A stretch of 64,000 bases of DNA from DASTFY01 sp963829955 (GCA_963829955.1 CAWHKS010000017.1:1-64000), one strand, 5' to 3'; shown: positions 9,897 through 19,213, counted from the stretch's first letter. The notes: a model not told the origin generated them from the letters alone. A program made the numbers and translations.

Positions 9897-10384
9897 TCAC
9901 CCTGCGGACCACGTCGGTCGACGAGACGAAGGCCGTTGCCGCGTCCGTGGCGTCGCTGGCGCGCCCCGGCGACCTCATCGTGCTGGCGGGCGAGATGGGC
10001 GCCGGGAAGACCGCGTTCGCGCAGGGGTTCGCGGCCGGTCTCGGCGTGCTGGATCCGGTCACCAGCCCGACGTTCACCCTCGTCCACGCCTACGAGGGGC
10101 GGCTGCGGGTGTACCACGCCGACCTCTACCGGCTGGAGCGCATGGCCGAGCTGGCCGACCTCGCGCTCGGAGAGCTGCTGGACGATGATGACGCCGTGGT
10201 GCTCGTGGAGTGGGGCGACGTGGTCTCGGCGGCGCTCGGGGCCGACCTCATGACCGTGCGCCTCGAATGGGTGGACACGGACGAGCCGGACGCCCGCCTG
10301 GTCTCGATCACCGCCACCGGCGACGGCTGGACCGCCCGGTGGCCGCGCGTCCAGTCGGCGCTGGCGGCCTGGGTGGCAGGCTGA
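9893..10384 (+). CDS. tsaE: tRNA t6A biosynthesis ATPase TsaE
   Basis: ATPase subunit for N6-threonylcarbamoyladenosine formation at position 37 of ANN-decoding tRNAs; it acts with TsaB and TsaD, both encoded just downstream. The 163 residues contain the Walker A loop GEMGAGKT (33-40), SPTFTLVHAYEG and HADLYRL, and the Walker B-like VLVEWGD, all typical of the family. The GTG start overlaps the glycosylase stop (GTGA at 9893-9896). The C-terminal ~40 residues are variable. Complete and ordinary. Confidence 0.95.
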   Translation: MITLRTTSVDETKAVAASVASLARPGDLIVLAGEMGAGKTAFAQGFAAGLGVLDPVTSPTFTLVHAYEGRLRVYHADLYRLERMAELADLALGELLDDDDAVVLVEWGDVVSAALGADLMTVRLEWVDTDEPDARLVSITATGDGWTARWPRVQSALAAWVAG

Positions 10385-10405
10385 TCCCGTCATGTTGAGC
10401 TCCTC

Positions 10406-11110
10406 ATGTTGATTCTGGGCATCGAGACGGCCACCGAGCAGGTGAGCTGCGCCATCGGTGGGCACGAAGGCGTGCTCGGCCTGTTCGAGGTGGCCCGCGG
10501 GCGCCGCCACGCCGAGCTGCTGGCCCCCGCCATCGAGTTCCTGTGCCGGCAGGCCGACGTCACCCTGGACGAGATCGGCGCCATCGCCGTCGATACCGGC
10601 CCCGGGCTCTTCACGGGCATGCGGGTGGGCATCGCCACGGCCAAGGCGATGGCCCATGCCCTGCGCGTGCCGGTCATCCCCATGACGAGCCTCGACCTAC
10701 TGGCCCTGCCGCTGCGCCACGCCGACCGGCTCATCGGCGCGGTGATCGACGCCCGCCGCGGCGAGGTGTACCACGCGTCCTACCGGCAGGTCCCCGGCGG
10801 GGTGCAGCGGGTCGAAGGCCCGGCCGTCGGTCCGGTGGACGACCTGGTGGCCGACCTGCTGGCCACCGGCGAGGACGCGTTGCTCGTCGGTGACGGCGCC
10901 CTGCGCTACCGGGAGCGGATCTGTGCCGGTGCCCGCCGCGTGGAGTTCGCCGAACAGTGGCTGGCCCATCCCAGCGCGGCGCCGCTGGTGCAGCTCGCGC
11001 ACGCCAAGGCGCTGCGGGAGGAATGGGTCCAGCCGTCGGAGGTCCAGCCGCTGTACCTGCGCCATCCGGACGCGGAGATCAACTGGGCGACCCGGGAGTC
11101 GGCGCGGTGA
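10406..11110 (+). CDS. tsaB: tRNA t6A biosynthesis protein TsaB
   Basis: ASKHA-fold partner that dimerises with TsaD in the threonylcarbamoyl transferase complex. The 234-residue product starts ILGIETATEQVSCAI and has DTGPGLFTGMRVG near 65, the hallmark of TsaB; it lacks the metal-binding histidine pair found in TsaD. The ATG at 10406 is preceded by CATGTT 9 nt upstream, a weak -10-like sequence, and no Shine-Dalgarno; an earlier ATG at 10392 runs into a stop after six codons. The stop overlaps the rimI start by 4 bp. Confidence 0.95.
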   Translation: MLILGIETATEQVSCAIGGHEGVLGLFEVARGRRHAELLAPAIEFLCRQADVTLDEIGAIAVDTGPGLFTGMRVGIATAKAMAHALRVPVIPMTSLDLLALPLRHADRLIGAVIDARRGEVYHASYRQVPGGVQRVEGPAVGPVDDLVADLLATGEDALLVGDGALRYRERICAGARRVEFAEQWLAHPSAAPLVQLAHAKALREEWVQPSEVQPLYLRHPDAEINWATRESAR

Positions 11111-11679
11111 AGATCCTGCCGGAGCGGACGGGCCTGCCCGACGAGCCGCACCGTGCGGTGACCGTTCGCATCAGCCCCATGAGGCGGCGCCACGTCCGCA
11201 GCATCCTGAAGATCGAGCAGGTCGTCTACCCGCGGCCGTGGGCGGCGAGCGTCTTCGCCAGCGAGATCGACCAGGTGCCGCGGGCGCGGCGGTACTACGT
11301 CGCCCACATGGGTCGCCGCCTGGTCGGCTACGGCGGACTGCTGGTGGCGCCCGACTCGGCACACATCACCAACATCGCCGTCGACCCCGACTGCCGCCGC
11401 CAGGGCATCGCGTCGCGGCTGCTGCTGGCCCTCGCCCGCGACGCCGTCACCCGGGGCTCACCGGCGCTCACGCTCGAGGTGCGCGTCGGCAACGAGGGCG
11501 CGCAGGCGCTGTACCGGCGCTTCGGCTTCGCTCCGGCCGGTATGCGCAAGCGGTACTACGAAGGCACGGATGACGCCATCGTCATGTGGGTTCACGACAT
11601 CGGCGAGCCCGCGTACCTCGCCCGCCTCGAGCGGATCGAACAGGCCATTGACGGTTCGACCGAATGGGAGCTGACGTGA
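11107..11679 (+). CDS. rimI: ribosomal-protein-alanine N-acetyltransferase RimI
   Basis: GNAT-family N-acetyltransferase; the reference enzyme acetylates the N-terminal alanine of ribosomal protein S18, and actinobacterial members may have broader targets. The 190 residues include the acetyl-CoA loop region DPDCRRQGIASRLL and LEVRVGNEGAQALYRRFGF. An N-terminal extension of about 25 residues precedes the start of the domain (VRISPMRRRHV). GTG start overlapping tsaB (GTGA at 11107-11110). The stop overlaps the start chosen for tsaD. Its position between tsaB and tsaD is the standard actinobacterial order. Confidence 0.93.
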   Translation: MKILPERTGLPDEPHRAVTVRISPMRRRHVRSILKIEQVVYPRPWAASVFASEIDQVPRARRYYVAHMGRRLVGYGGLLVAPDSAHITNIAVDPDCRRQGIASRLLLALARDAVTRGSPALTLEVRVGNEGAQALYRRFGFAPAGMRKRYYEGTDDAIVMWVHDIGEPAYLARLERIEQAIDGSTEWELT

Positions 11680-12743
11680 CGACGTCCGACGAGCCCGTCG
11701 ACATCTCGTTGCGGGTCGCGCCACTCCGCCCGGTCGACTCGTCCACGCTCGTGCTCGGCATCGAGACCTCGTGCGACGAGACCGCGGCGGCCATCGTCAT
11801 GGGCGGCCGCGACGTCGTCTCCTCCGTGGTGTCCAGCCAGGTCGACCTGCACGCCGCGTACGGCGGGGTGGTTCCGGAGATCGCCAGCCGGGCCCACCTC
11901 GAGCTCCTGAACCCGGTGGTGGCCGCGGCCGTCGTGGAGGCGGGCGTGGCGGAGAGCCGCATCGACGCCGTCGGCTGCACGGTCGGGCCGGGGCTGATCG
12001 GCGCGCTGCTGGTGGGGGTGGCGGGCGCCAAGGCGCTGGCCATGACCTGGGGTGTGCCGTTCGTGGGCGTCAACCATCTCGAGGCGCACCTCTACGCCGC
12101 GTTCCTCGAGGAGCCCGAGCTGGAGACGCCGTTCGTGGCGCTGCTGGTGTCGGGCGGGCACACGATGCTGATCGAGATGGTCGATCACGGCGTCTACCGC
12201 TTGCTCGGCCAGACCATCGACGACGCCGCGGGCGAGGCGTTCGACAAGGTCGCCCGCTTCCTGGGCCTCGGCTACCCGGGCGGGCCGGCCATCGATCGGG
12301 TGGCGATCCATGGCGACCCCGCGGCGATCGCCTTCCCGCGGGCGATGTGGCATGACGGCTTGGACTTCAGCTTCAGCGGCCTGAAGACAGCCGTGGTGAA
12401 CCACGTTCGGGCCCACCCCGAGAGCTCGACGGAGCACGTGGCCGCCAGCTTTCAGCAGGCGGTGGTCGATGTCCTCGTCCACAAGGCATTGAAGGCGGCG
12501 AAGGCGGTCGGCGCGAAGGGCCTGGTGCTCGGCGGGGGTGTCGCCGCGAACTCGTTGTTGCGGATGCAACTGCTCGACGCGTGCGAGAAGGACGGGTTGC
12601 GTTGCCTCCTCCCCAGCCCGGCCATGTGCACGGACAACGCGGCCATGATCGCCGCCACCGCGTGGTACCGGTTGCAGTCGGACGGCCCGAGCCCGCTGGA
12701 GACGGGGGCGGTGCCGAACCTCCACCTCCCGCTGGCGCTGTGA
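11676..12743 (+). CDS. tsaD: tRNA threonylcarbamoyladenosine transferase TsaD
   Basis: Catalytic subunit that transfers the threonylcarbamoyl group to A37 of tRNA. The 355-residue product has GIETSCDETAAAI, the metal-binding pair His134 and His138 in VNHLEAHLY, LVSGGHT, and ASFQQAVVDVL with GGGVAANSLLR near the C-terminus. I chose the GTG at 11676 because it overlaps the rimI stop by 4 bp as in the neighbouring pairs; an in-frame ATG at 11664 is an alternative adding four residues. The N-terminus carries ~24 residues before the ASKHA domain, slightly long for the family. Confidence 0.95.
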   Translation: MTTSDEPVDISLRVAPLRPVDSSTLVLGIETSCDETAAAIVMGGRDVVSSVVSSQVDLHAAYGGVVPEIASRAHLELLNPVVAAAVVEAGVAESRIDAVGCTVGPGLIGALLVGVAGAKALAMTWGVPFVGVNHLEAHLYAAFLEEPELETPFVALLVSGGHTMLIEMVDHGVYRLLGQTIDDAAGEAFDKVARFLGLGYPGGPAIDRVAIHGDPAAIAFPRAMWHDGLDFSFSGLKTAVVNHVRAHPESSTEHVAASFQQAVVDVLVHKALKAAKAVGAKGLVLGGGVAANSLLRMQLLDACEKDGLRCLLPSPAMCTDNAAMIAATAWYRLQSDGPSPLETGAVPNLHLPLAL

Positions 12744-13885
12744 CCGCACACCGCGGCCAGCCGCCGTTGCGGATCGGGCCGCTCACGGTCGACCCGCCGG
12801 TCGTGCTGGCGCCGATGGCCGGTGTCACCAACGCGCCCTTCCGCCGGCTGTGCCGCCGGTACGGCGGCGGCCTGTACGTGAGCGAGATGATCACGGCCAG
12901 GGCGCTCGTCGAGGGCAACGCCAAGACGGTGCGCATGATCACGTTCGCGCCCGACGAGCAGCCCCGCAGCCTGCAGCTCTACGGCACCGATCCGGCCGTG
13001 CTGGGCGAGGCCGTCCACCGCTTGGCCGGCGGAGGCCTGGTCGACCACATCGACCTCAACTTCGGTTGTCCCGCCCCAAAGGTGACGCGGCGGGGTGGCG
13101 GAGCGGCGCTGCCCGTCAAGCGAGCGCTGCTCCGCGCCATCGTGCGGGCCTGCGTCGGTGCGGCGCAGCCGTACGGCGTGCCTGTCACGATGAAATTCCG
13201 CATGGGCGTGCGCGACGATGTGCTGACGTCCGTCGACGCCGGCCGCATCGGTGAGGAGGAAGGCGTGGCCGCGGTGGCGCTCCACGCCCGGACCGCCGAG
13301 CAGCTCTACTCCGGCGCGGCGAGGTGGGACGCCATCGCCGAGCTCAAGGCGGCGGTGACGGCGATCCCGGTCCTCGGCAACGGCGACATCCAGGAGGCCG
13401 CCGACGCGCTCGCCATGGTGGCCGAGACCGGGTGCGACGGCGTCGTGGTCGGCCGGGGCTGCCTGGGGCGGCCGTGGCTGTTCGGCGAGCTGGAGGCGGT
13501 GTTCGCCGGGCGCGAACCGGCGCCGGCCCCTCGGCTGGGCGAGGTGATCATCGTGATGGCCGAGCACGCCCGCCTTCTGGCCGATTGGCTCGGCGAGGAC
13601 GGCGGGCTCCGGGACTTCCGCAAGCACACAGGTTGGTACCTGACCGGGTATCCGGTGGGTCCTGCCGTGCGGCGGCGACTGGCCGCCGTGTGCAGCCTGA
13701 GCGAGCTGGACGACCTGCTGGCGACGCTCGACCCGTCCCTCGGGGTGGTGCCGGGAGGGCTGCGAGCCCATCGCGGCCACACCAGCGGGCCCCGTCCGGT
13801 CCACCTCCCGCACCGCTGGCTCGACGACCCCGACGACCTCACGCCCCTGCCGAGCGAAGCCGACGCCCTCGTCTCCGGCGGATGA
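12740..13885 (+). CDS. dusB: tRNA-dihydrouridine synthase, DusB type
   Basis: FMN enzyme reducing uridine to dihydrouridine in tRNA. The 381-residue product has APMAGVTNAPFRRLCR at the N-terminus, SEMITARAL, DLNFGCPAPKV with the catalytic Cys110, MKFRMG, and GNGDI followed by GRGCLGRPW for FMN phosphate binding. The GTG start overlaps the tsaD stop by 4 bp. The C-terminal ~60 residues are Pro- and His-rich and less conserved. Coupling to the t6A genes keeps tRNA-modification functions together. Confidence 0.94.
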   Translation: MTAHRGQPPLRIGPLTVDPPVVLAPMAGVTNAPFRRLCRRYGGGLYVSEMITARALVEGNAKTVRMITFAPDEQPRSLQLYGTDPAVLGEAVHRLAGGGLVDHIDLNFGCPAPKVTRRGGGAALPVKRALLRAIVRACVGAAQPYGVPVTMKFRMGVRDDVLTSVDAGRIGEEEGVAAVALHARTAEQLYSGAARWDAIAELKAAVTAIPVLGNGDIQEAADALAMVAETGCDGVVVGRGCLGRPWLFGELEAVFAGREPAPAPRLGEVIIVMAEHARLLADWLGEDGGLRDFRKHTGWYLTGYPVGPAVRRRLAAVCSLSELDDLLATLDPSLGVVPGGLRAHRGHTSGPRPVHLPHRWLDDPDDLTPLPSEADALVSGG

Positions 13886-14487
13886 AGGGTCGTGTCCCGA
13901 GGCTGGTGTTGGCCTCGGGCTCGCCGCGCCGCCACCAGCTCCTGCGGTCGATCGGTGTGGACTTCGCGGTGATTGTGCCGGACGTCGACGAGACGCCGGC
14001 CGACGGCGAGGATCCGGTCGCCTACGTCGAGCGGGTCGCCCGCGAGAAGGCTGCGGCCGTGCGAGCCAGGGTCGGCGATGTCGTGCTGGCCGCGGACACG
14101 ACCGTCGCCCTCGGATCGGAGATCTTCGGCAAGCCCGTCGACGGTGCCGATGCACGGCGCATGCTGCGGGCGTTGTCCGGTCGCACCCACGACGTCCACA
14201 CGGCCGTGGCGGTGGGAGTCGCCGAGCGCGTGTCGTGCGCCGTCGTCACGACGCGGGTGACGCTGGTCGAGCTCACCGAGGACGACATCGGTTGGTACCT
14301 GGGCACGGGCGAGCCGCTCGACAAGGCGGGCGCGTACGCCCTGCAGGAGGCGGGCGGGCTGTTCGTGGCGTCCGTCGAGGGCAGTGCCAGCAACGTGATC
14401 GGCCTTCCCCTGGCCGTGGTGAGCGACCTGCTCACCCAGGCCGGCTTCCCGCTCTCGCGCTTCCGGACGGCCAGTCCGGAGCCGTGA
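13882..14487 (+). CDS. maf: Maf-like nucleoside triphosphate pyrophosphatase
   Basis: Hydrolyses non-canonical or modified nucleoside triphosphates to monophosphates. The 201 residues show LASGSPRRHQLL for phosphate binding at 10-21, the catalytic aspartate in AADTTVALG (Asp72) and EPLDKAGAYALQ near 150. The ATG overlaps the dus stop (ATGA at 13882-13885), ending a chain of six 4-bp overlaps that starts at nnr. The stop codon lies inside a hairpin shared with the convergent gene. Confidence 0.95.
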   Translation: MKGRVPRLVLASGSPRRHQLLRSIGVDFAVIVPDVDETPADGEDPVAYVERVAREKAAAVRARVGDVVLAADTTVALGSEIFGKPVDGADARRMLRALSGRTHDVHTAVAVGVAERVSCAVVTTRVTLVELTEDDIGWYLGTGEPLDKAGAYALQEAGGLFVASVEGSASNVIGLPLAVVSDLLTQAGFPLSRFRTASPEP

Positions 14488-14502
14488 CGGCGTTCGCCGT
14501 CA
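14485..14502. terminator. bidirectional hairpin spanning two convergent stop codons
   Basis: TGACGGC-GTTC-GCCGTCA is a perfect 7-bp stem. Its left TGA is the maf stop and, on the minus strand, its right TGA is the stop of the convergent membrane-protein gene. No T-run follows on either side. Confidence 0.4.
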
Positions 14503-15084
14503 GGGCAGGGCGGGGAAGTCCACGGTGGTGAAGAACCACAGCGCGGACGTCAGCCACAGCACGGCGAGCGCGGCGAACAGTGAGCCGCCGACGACGGGCA
14601 CCGCCCAGCGCGGGAGGTGGGCGGTCCGGAGAGCGAGGAGCTTGGTCGTGATGGCGCCGTAGAACAGGCAGCCGGCGATGCCGTGGACGAGCTGGCGCGC
14701 TCCTGTGGTCTCGAAGCCCAGCGACCAGAGGCAGTGGTACGCGACCGGCAGCGAGATCAAGAAGGCCACAGTGCCGGCCCAGCGGTGGGCGAGCGGCACC
14801 CATCGCGGGTTGGTGTGCAGTCCCGGCAGCCGGCGGTACATCGCCAGCGCGGAGACGACCTGGAGCACAGCGAGCGCGAAGACGGCCGTTGCCAGCCACG
14901 ACTTCATGGCACCGAGCGACGGGAAACCGAGGTCCAGGATGCGCTCTCCCGAGCCGTCGTGGACCCGGCCGTAGGTCCCGAGAGCGAGCGCCACCGCGCC
15001 GCCGGCCAGCGCCGGGGGGATGAGCGCGGCAGCCGAGCGGGGGGTGGAGGGGGACTCGGACAGGGCGGCCGCGGTGGCGTTCAC
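14500..15084 (-). CDS. five-TM protein with paired histidines, DUF6529-like
   Basis: A membrane protein with five predicted helices. Several histidines lie in or beside the central helices (GLHTN, AHRWAG, VAYHC, RQLVHGIAG), a spacing reminiscent of b-type cytochromes such as cytochrome b561. I associate it from memory with the uncharacterised family DUF6529, which tends to sit beside cupredoxins, as here. The start is uncertain: GTG at 15084 gives 194 residues; an ATG at 15129 adds 15. The open frame continues further upstream but would run antisense through the divergent cupredoxin gene. The heme role is inference from the histidines and neighbours. Confidence 0.7.
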   Translation of the reverse strand: MNATAAALSESPSTPRSAAALIPPALAGGAVALALGTYGRVHDGSGERILDLGFPSLGAMKSWLATAVFALAVLQVVSALAMYRRLPGLHTNPRWVPLAHRWAGTVAFLISLPVAYHCLWSLGFETTGARQLVHGIAGCLFYGAITTKLLALRTAHLPRWAVPVVGGSLFAALAVLWLTSALWFFTTVDFPALP

Positions 15085-15170
15085 GAAGGTCGTTACGCAC
15101 GACGGACCGATGCGGTTCGTGTGGCACATGGCTCGCCGTTCGTCGGGAACCGGTCCACCCCACCCGCCCG

Positions 15171-15176
15171 TACGGT
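15171..15176 (+). promoter_or_regulatory. -10 box for leaderless cupredoxin gene
   Basis: TACGGT ends 5 nt before the ATG at 15182, in the divergent gap between the membrane protein and the cupredoxin; no ribosome binding site is visible. Confidence 0.4.
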
Positions 15177-15181
15177 CGGCC

Positions 15182-15580
15182 ATGAAGCTCACTGGATCGC
15201 TCGTCGTGATCGCCGGCGCTGGCCTGTTCACGGCCGGCGCCCTCGTGCTGAACGACGGCTCCTCGCCGGCCTCCTCCGCGGCGCCCGGCCCGTCCGCCGC
15301 GGCTGAGGCCACCGGTGTCGCGGGGGCCGCGGGGGCCGCGCCGCAGATCGAGATCAGCGGCTTCGCCTTCGCCAGCACGCCGGTCGCCCCGGGCACCACG
15401 GTGGTCGCCGCCAACCGCGACGCCGAGCCGCACACCGTGACCGCCGTCGACGGCGCCTTCGACAGCGGCCAGATCGCCACGGGGAACGCGGTGTCCTTCG
15501 CCGCCCCGCCGACGCCCGGCACCTACGAGTTCGTCTGCACCATCCACCTCTCGATGAGCGGCCAGCTCGTCGTGGCCTGA
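15182..15580 (+). CDS. secreted or membrane-anchored cupredoxin (blue copper protein)
   Basis: A 132-residue exported electron-transfer protein. An N-terminal hydrophobic segment (residues 5-23) is a signal peptide or anchor, followed by an Ala/Ser/Pro-rich linker to ~53 and a plastocyanin-like domain. The type 1 copper ligands are all present: His84 (EPHTV), Cys119, His122 and Met125 (FVCTIHLSM, spacing C-x2-H-x2-M). It lies between a histidine-rich membrane protein and a lipoprotein with YxFxxD repeats, suggesting an extracytoplasmic redox chain. Electron donors and acceptors are unknown. Confidence 0.88.
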   Translation: MKLTGSLVVIAGAGLFTAGALVLNDGSSPASSAAPGPSAAAEATGVAGAAGAAPQIEISGFAFASTPVAPGTTVVAANRDAEPHTVTAVDGAFDSGQIATGNAVSFAAPPTPGTYEFVCTIHLSMSGQLVVA

Positions 15581-15615
15581 CCCCCAGACCCGAACCACGA
15601 CCCTAAGGAGCAGCC

Positions 15616-16539
15616 ATGTCCAAGACCCGCATCCTCGCCTCGCTGGCCGCTGCGGCCGGCCTCACCATGGCTGCCTGCGGCAGCGATGATCCCAGCCCGT
15701 CCGCCGGCTCGCCGGCCCCGCCCCCGGCGTCCACCGTCGCCTCCTCCGCCCCCGCGATCGTGGAAGGCGGAACCGTGTCCGTGAAGGCGGCGGCGTCCCC
15801 GCTCGGCCAGATCCTCGTCGACCCCGAGGGTCGGACCCTCTACGCGTTCACCAACGACACGCAGGCCCAGAGCACCTGCACCGGCACCTGTGCCGAGGCG
15901 TGGCCGCCGCTGCGCGTCGCCGCGACCTGGACCGTGGCGCCCGGCCTCGACGCCGGCGTCTTCAGCACGGTCACCCGCGAAGACGGCACCCTGCAGCTGA
16001 CGGCAGGGCAGTTCCCGCTGTACTACTTCTCCGGCGACGCCCGTCCCGGCGACGTGAACGGCCAGGGCAGCGGCAACGTGTGGTTCGTCGTGGACCCGGC
16101 GGCACAGGTCGTGACCGCCGCTGGCGCGACGGCCGCCCCGGTTCCCGCTCCGGCGCCCGCAGCGCCGGCGGCACCGGCGGCACCCGCGGCACCGTCGATC
16201 GTGGCCCGGGCGGCGGAGTCCCCGCTCGGCGTCATCGTCGTCGACGGCTCCGGCCACACCCTCTACGGCTTCACCAAGGACGACGACGGCACGTCGACCT
16301 GCGTGGACGCCTGCGCCGAGGCGTGGCCGCCGGCCATCGTCGAGGGCGAGCCGGCGGTCGAGGGCCTGGACCAGGCACTCTTCTCGACGGTCGACCGGCC
16401 CGACGGCACCAAGCAGCTGAAGATGGGCAAGTGGCCGCTCTACACCTTCAGCGGCGACGCCGGCCCCGGTGAGGTCAACGGCCAGGGCAGCGGCGGCAGC
16501 TGGTTCGTGGTCGCCCGCGACGGCACGCTCATCAAGTAG
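15616..16539 (+). CDS. lipoprotein with Yx(FWY)xxD repeats (COG4315-like)
   Basis: A 307-residue lipoprotein. Residues 1-20 are a signal peptide ending in a lipobox-like TMAAC (Cys21), followed by a Ser/Pro-rich linker. Two homologous modules, about 55-165 and 195-305, each contain two copies of the family motif: YAFTND and YYFSGD in the first, YGFTKD and YTFSGD in the second, with paired cysteines in TCTGTCAEAWPP and TCVDACAEAWPP. The modules are joined by an Ala/Pro linker. The start has a strong AAGGAG at 15604-15609, unlike the leaderless genes around it. The family's biochemical role is not established; the position beside a cupredoxin suggests redox or metal binding. Confidence 0.85.
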   Translation: MSKTRILASLAAAAGLTMAACGSDDPSPSAGSPAPPPASTVASSAPAIVEGGTVSVKAAASPLGQILVDPEGRTLYAFTNDTQAQSTCTGTCAEAWPPLRVAATWTVAPGLDAGVFSTVTREDGTLQLTAGQFPLYYFSGDARPGDVNGQGSGNVWFVVDPAAQVVTAAGATAAPVPAPAPAAPAAPAAPAAPSIVARAAESPLGVIVVDGSGHTLYGFTKDDDGTSTCVDACAEAWPPAIVEGEPAVEGLDQALFSTVDRPDGTKQLKMGKWPLYTFSGDAGPGEVNGQGSGGSWFVVARDGTLIK

Positions 16540-16562
16540 ACGCCCGACGCTTCCCCCCACAT

Positions 16563-16590
16563 GGAGGCCGCCCCAGCGGGGGCGGCCTCC
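16563..16590 (+). terminator. strong hairpin after the lipoprotein gene
   Basis: A 12-bp perfect stem (GGAGGCCGCCCC / GGGGCGGCCTCC) with an AGCG loop, 23 nt after the lipoprotein stop. There is no long T-run, but the stem is strong and insulates the heat-shock promoter that follows. Confidence 0.7.
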
Positions 16591-16597
16591 GCTGTCG

Positions 16598-16624
16598 TTA
16601 GCACTCCCGACCTGCGGTTGCTAA
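16598..16624 (+). promoter_or_regulatory. degenerate CIRCE (second HrcA site)
   Basis: TTAGCACTC-N9-GGTTGCTAA: the left arm is perfect and the right arm differs from GAGTGCTAA at two positions. It lies 49 bp upstream of the perfect CIRCE, and its right arm overlaps the proposed -35 box. Confidence 0.65.
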
Positions 16625-16647
16625 CGCCCGGCCTGATCGCGTAGCAT
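16618..16647 (+). promoter_or_regulatory. groESL promoter
   Basis: Proposed -35 TTGCTA (16618-16623) and -10 TAGCAT (16642-16647) with an 18-nt spacer. The -35 overlaps the degenerate CIRCE, and the start point would fall inside the perfect CIRCE, so HrcA binding would block initiation. Confidence 0.55.
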
Positions 16648-16673
16648 TAGCACTCGCCCAGCCAGAGTGCTAA
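16647..16673 (+). promoter_or_regulatory. CIRCE operator (HrcA binding site)
   Basis: A perfect TTAGCACTC-N9-GAGTGCTAA inverted repeat, 33 nt before the groES start. This is the conserved HrcA operator of heat-shock operons; hrcA itself is not in the window. Confidence 0.95.
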
Positions 16674-16706
16674 TGCCGTGCTTACTGCCAATGGAGGCCT
16701 GCACCA

Positions 16707-17000
16707 ATGAACCTGAAGCCGCTCGATGACCGCATCGTCGTCAAGGCGAACGAGGCCGAGGAGCGCACCGCGTCCGGTCTCGTCATCCCCGACACCGCCA
16801 AGGAGAAGCCCCAGCAGGGCAGCGTCCTGGCCGTCGGCCCCGGCCGCCGCTCCGAGCAGTCGGGCGAGCTGATCCCCCTCGACGTGAAGGTCGGTGACAC
16901 CGTCGTGTACTCCAAGTACGGCGGCACCGAGATCACGGTCGACGGCGACGATCTGCTCATCCTCTCCAGCCGTGACGTCCTCGCCATCGTGAGCAAGTGA
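16707..17000 (+). CDS. groES: co-chaperonin GroES
   Basis: Ten-kDa lid of the GroEL chaperonin. The 97-residue product has [17 protein letters not shown] at its start, the mobile-loop region [18 protein letters not shown] and the C-terminal [20 protein letters not shown] at 16693-16697 lies 9 nt before the ATG, so this mRNA is led and not leaderless. It is followed by groEL after 12 bp and controlled by the double CIRCE upstream. Confidence 0.98.
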   Translation: MNLKPLDDRIVVKANEAEERTASGLVIPDTAKEKPQQGSVLAVGPGRRSEQSGELIPLDVKVGDTVVYSKYGGTEITVDGDDLLILSSRDVLAIVSK

Positions 17001-18656
<1,656 letters not shown>

Positions 18657-18687
18657 TCCCCACGCTGATCCGACGCTGATCAGTGAG

Positions 18688-18720
18688 AACGGGCCCGGCC
18701 GCTGGACGGCCGGGCCCGTT
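18688..18720 (+). terminator. groESL terminator
   Basis: A 13-bp perfect stem (AACGGGCCCGGCC / GGCCGGGCCCGTT) with a 7-nt loop, starting 31 nt after the groEL stop and followed by TTCG. The A-stem-T form is that of an intrinsic terminator. Confidence 0.85.
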
Positions 18721-18739
18721 TCGCGTGCAGACTGGCTCA

Positions 18740-19192
18740 GTGCGGGGCATCCCCTTCTCGATCCACCAGATCGCCGAGTACGCGCTCGGGCTGGGGCTCA
18801 TCGCCCAGGCCGTACAGGGGAGCCAGGCCATCGCACCGGTGCTGCTCGGGGCCGCCATCCTCGCCTCGGCGGCCGTGACGGACGGGCCCGTCGCCGGCTG
18901 GAAGGCCGTCTCGCGCCCGGTCCACCGCGTGGTCGACATCACGCTGGCCGTCGTGGCGATGGTCCTCGCCTTCCTGCCCTGGACGAACGCTGATCTGGCC
19001 AGCCGCGCAGTCCTGGTGGTCACCGCGGCGCTGCTCGGACTGCTCATCCTGCGCAGCGACTACGCGCCGAAGGTGGTGCGGGAGCCGCGAAACCGGGGTG
19101 ACGTGGCCGAGGACCTCGGACGTTCCGCGGGACGGATGGTCGGCCGCAGCGTCAAGGCCTACCGGGACCGACGAACCGGGCCACCTGGCTGA
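18740..19192 (+). CDS. four-TM membrane protein of unknown function
   Basis: I do not recognise a characterised family. The 150-residue product has four hydrophobic segments (about 4-27, 31-53, 62-85 and 90-108) and a cytoplasmic, Arg/Lys-rich C-terminal tail of ~40 residues (SDYAPKVVREPRNRGD, then GRMVGRSVKAYRDRR). The frame opens earlier, but the groESL terminator lies in that part, so I use the GTG at 18740. It is the only gene between groEL and the next promoter. It may be a small DUF-type integral protein. Confidence 0.65.
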   Translation: MRGIPFSIHQIAEYALGLGLIAQAVQGSQAIAPVLLGAAILASAAVTDGPVAGWKAVSRPVHRVVDITLAVVAMVLAFLPWTNADLASRAVLVVTAALLGLLILRSDYAPKVVREPRNRGDVAEDLGRSAGRMVGRSVKAYRDRRTGPPG

Positions 19193-19200
19193 GCCGGCCT

Positions 19201-19206
19201 TAGCAT
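19201..19206 (+). promoter_or_regulatory. -10 box for leaderless small-protein gene
   Basis: TAGCAT ends 7 nt before the ATG at 19214, the canonical leaderless spacing; no ribosome binding site is present. Confidence 0.55.
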
Positions 19207-19213
19207 GGCGCCC

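Noticed and set aside
14500..15522. Longer 340-codon version of the five-TM protein
   Set aside because: The extra N-terminal part is antisense to the cupredoxin gene and has the composition of a shadow frame.
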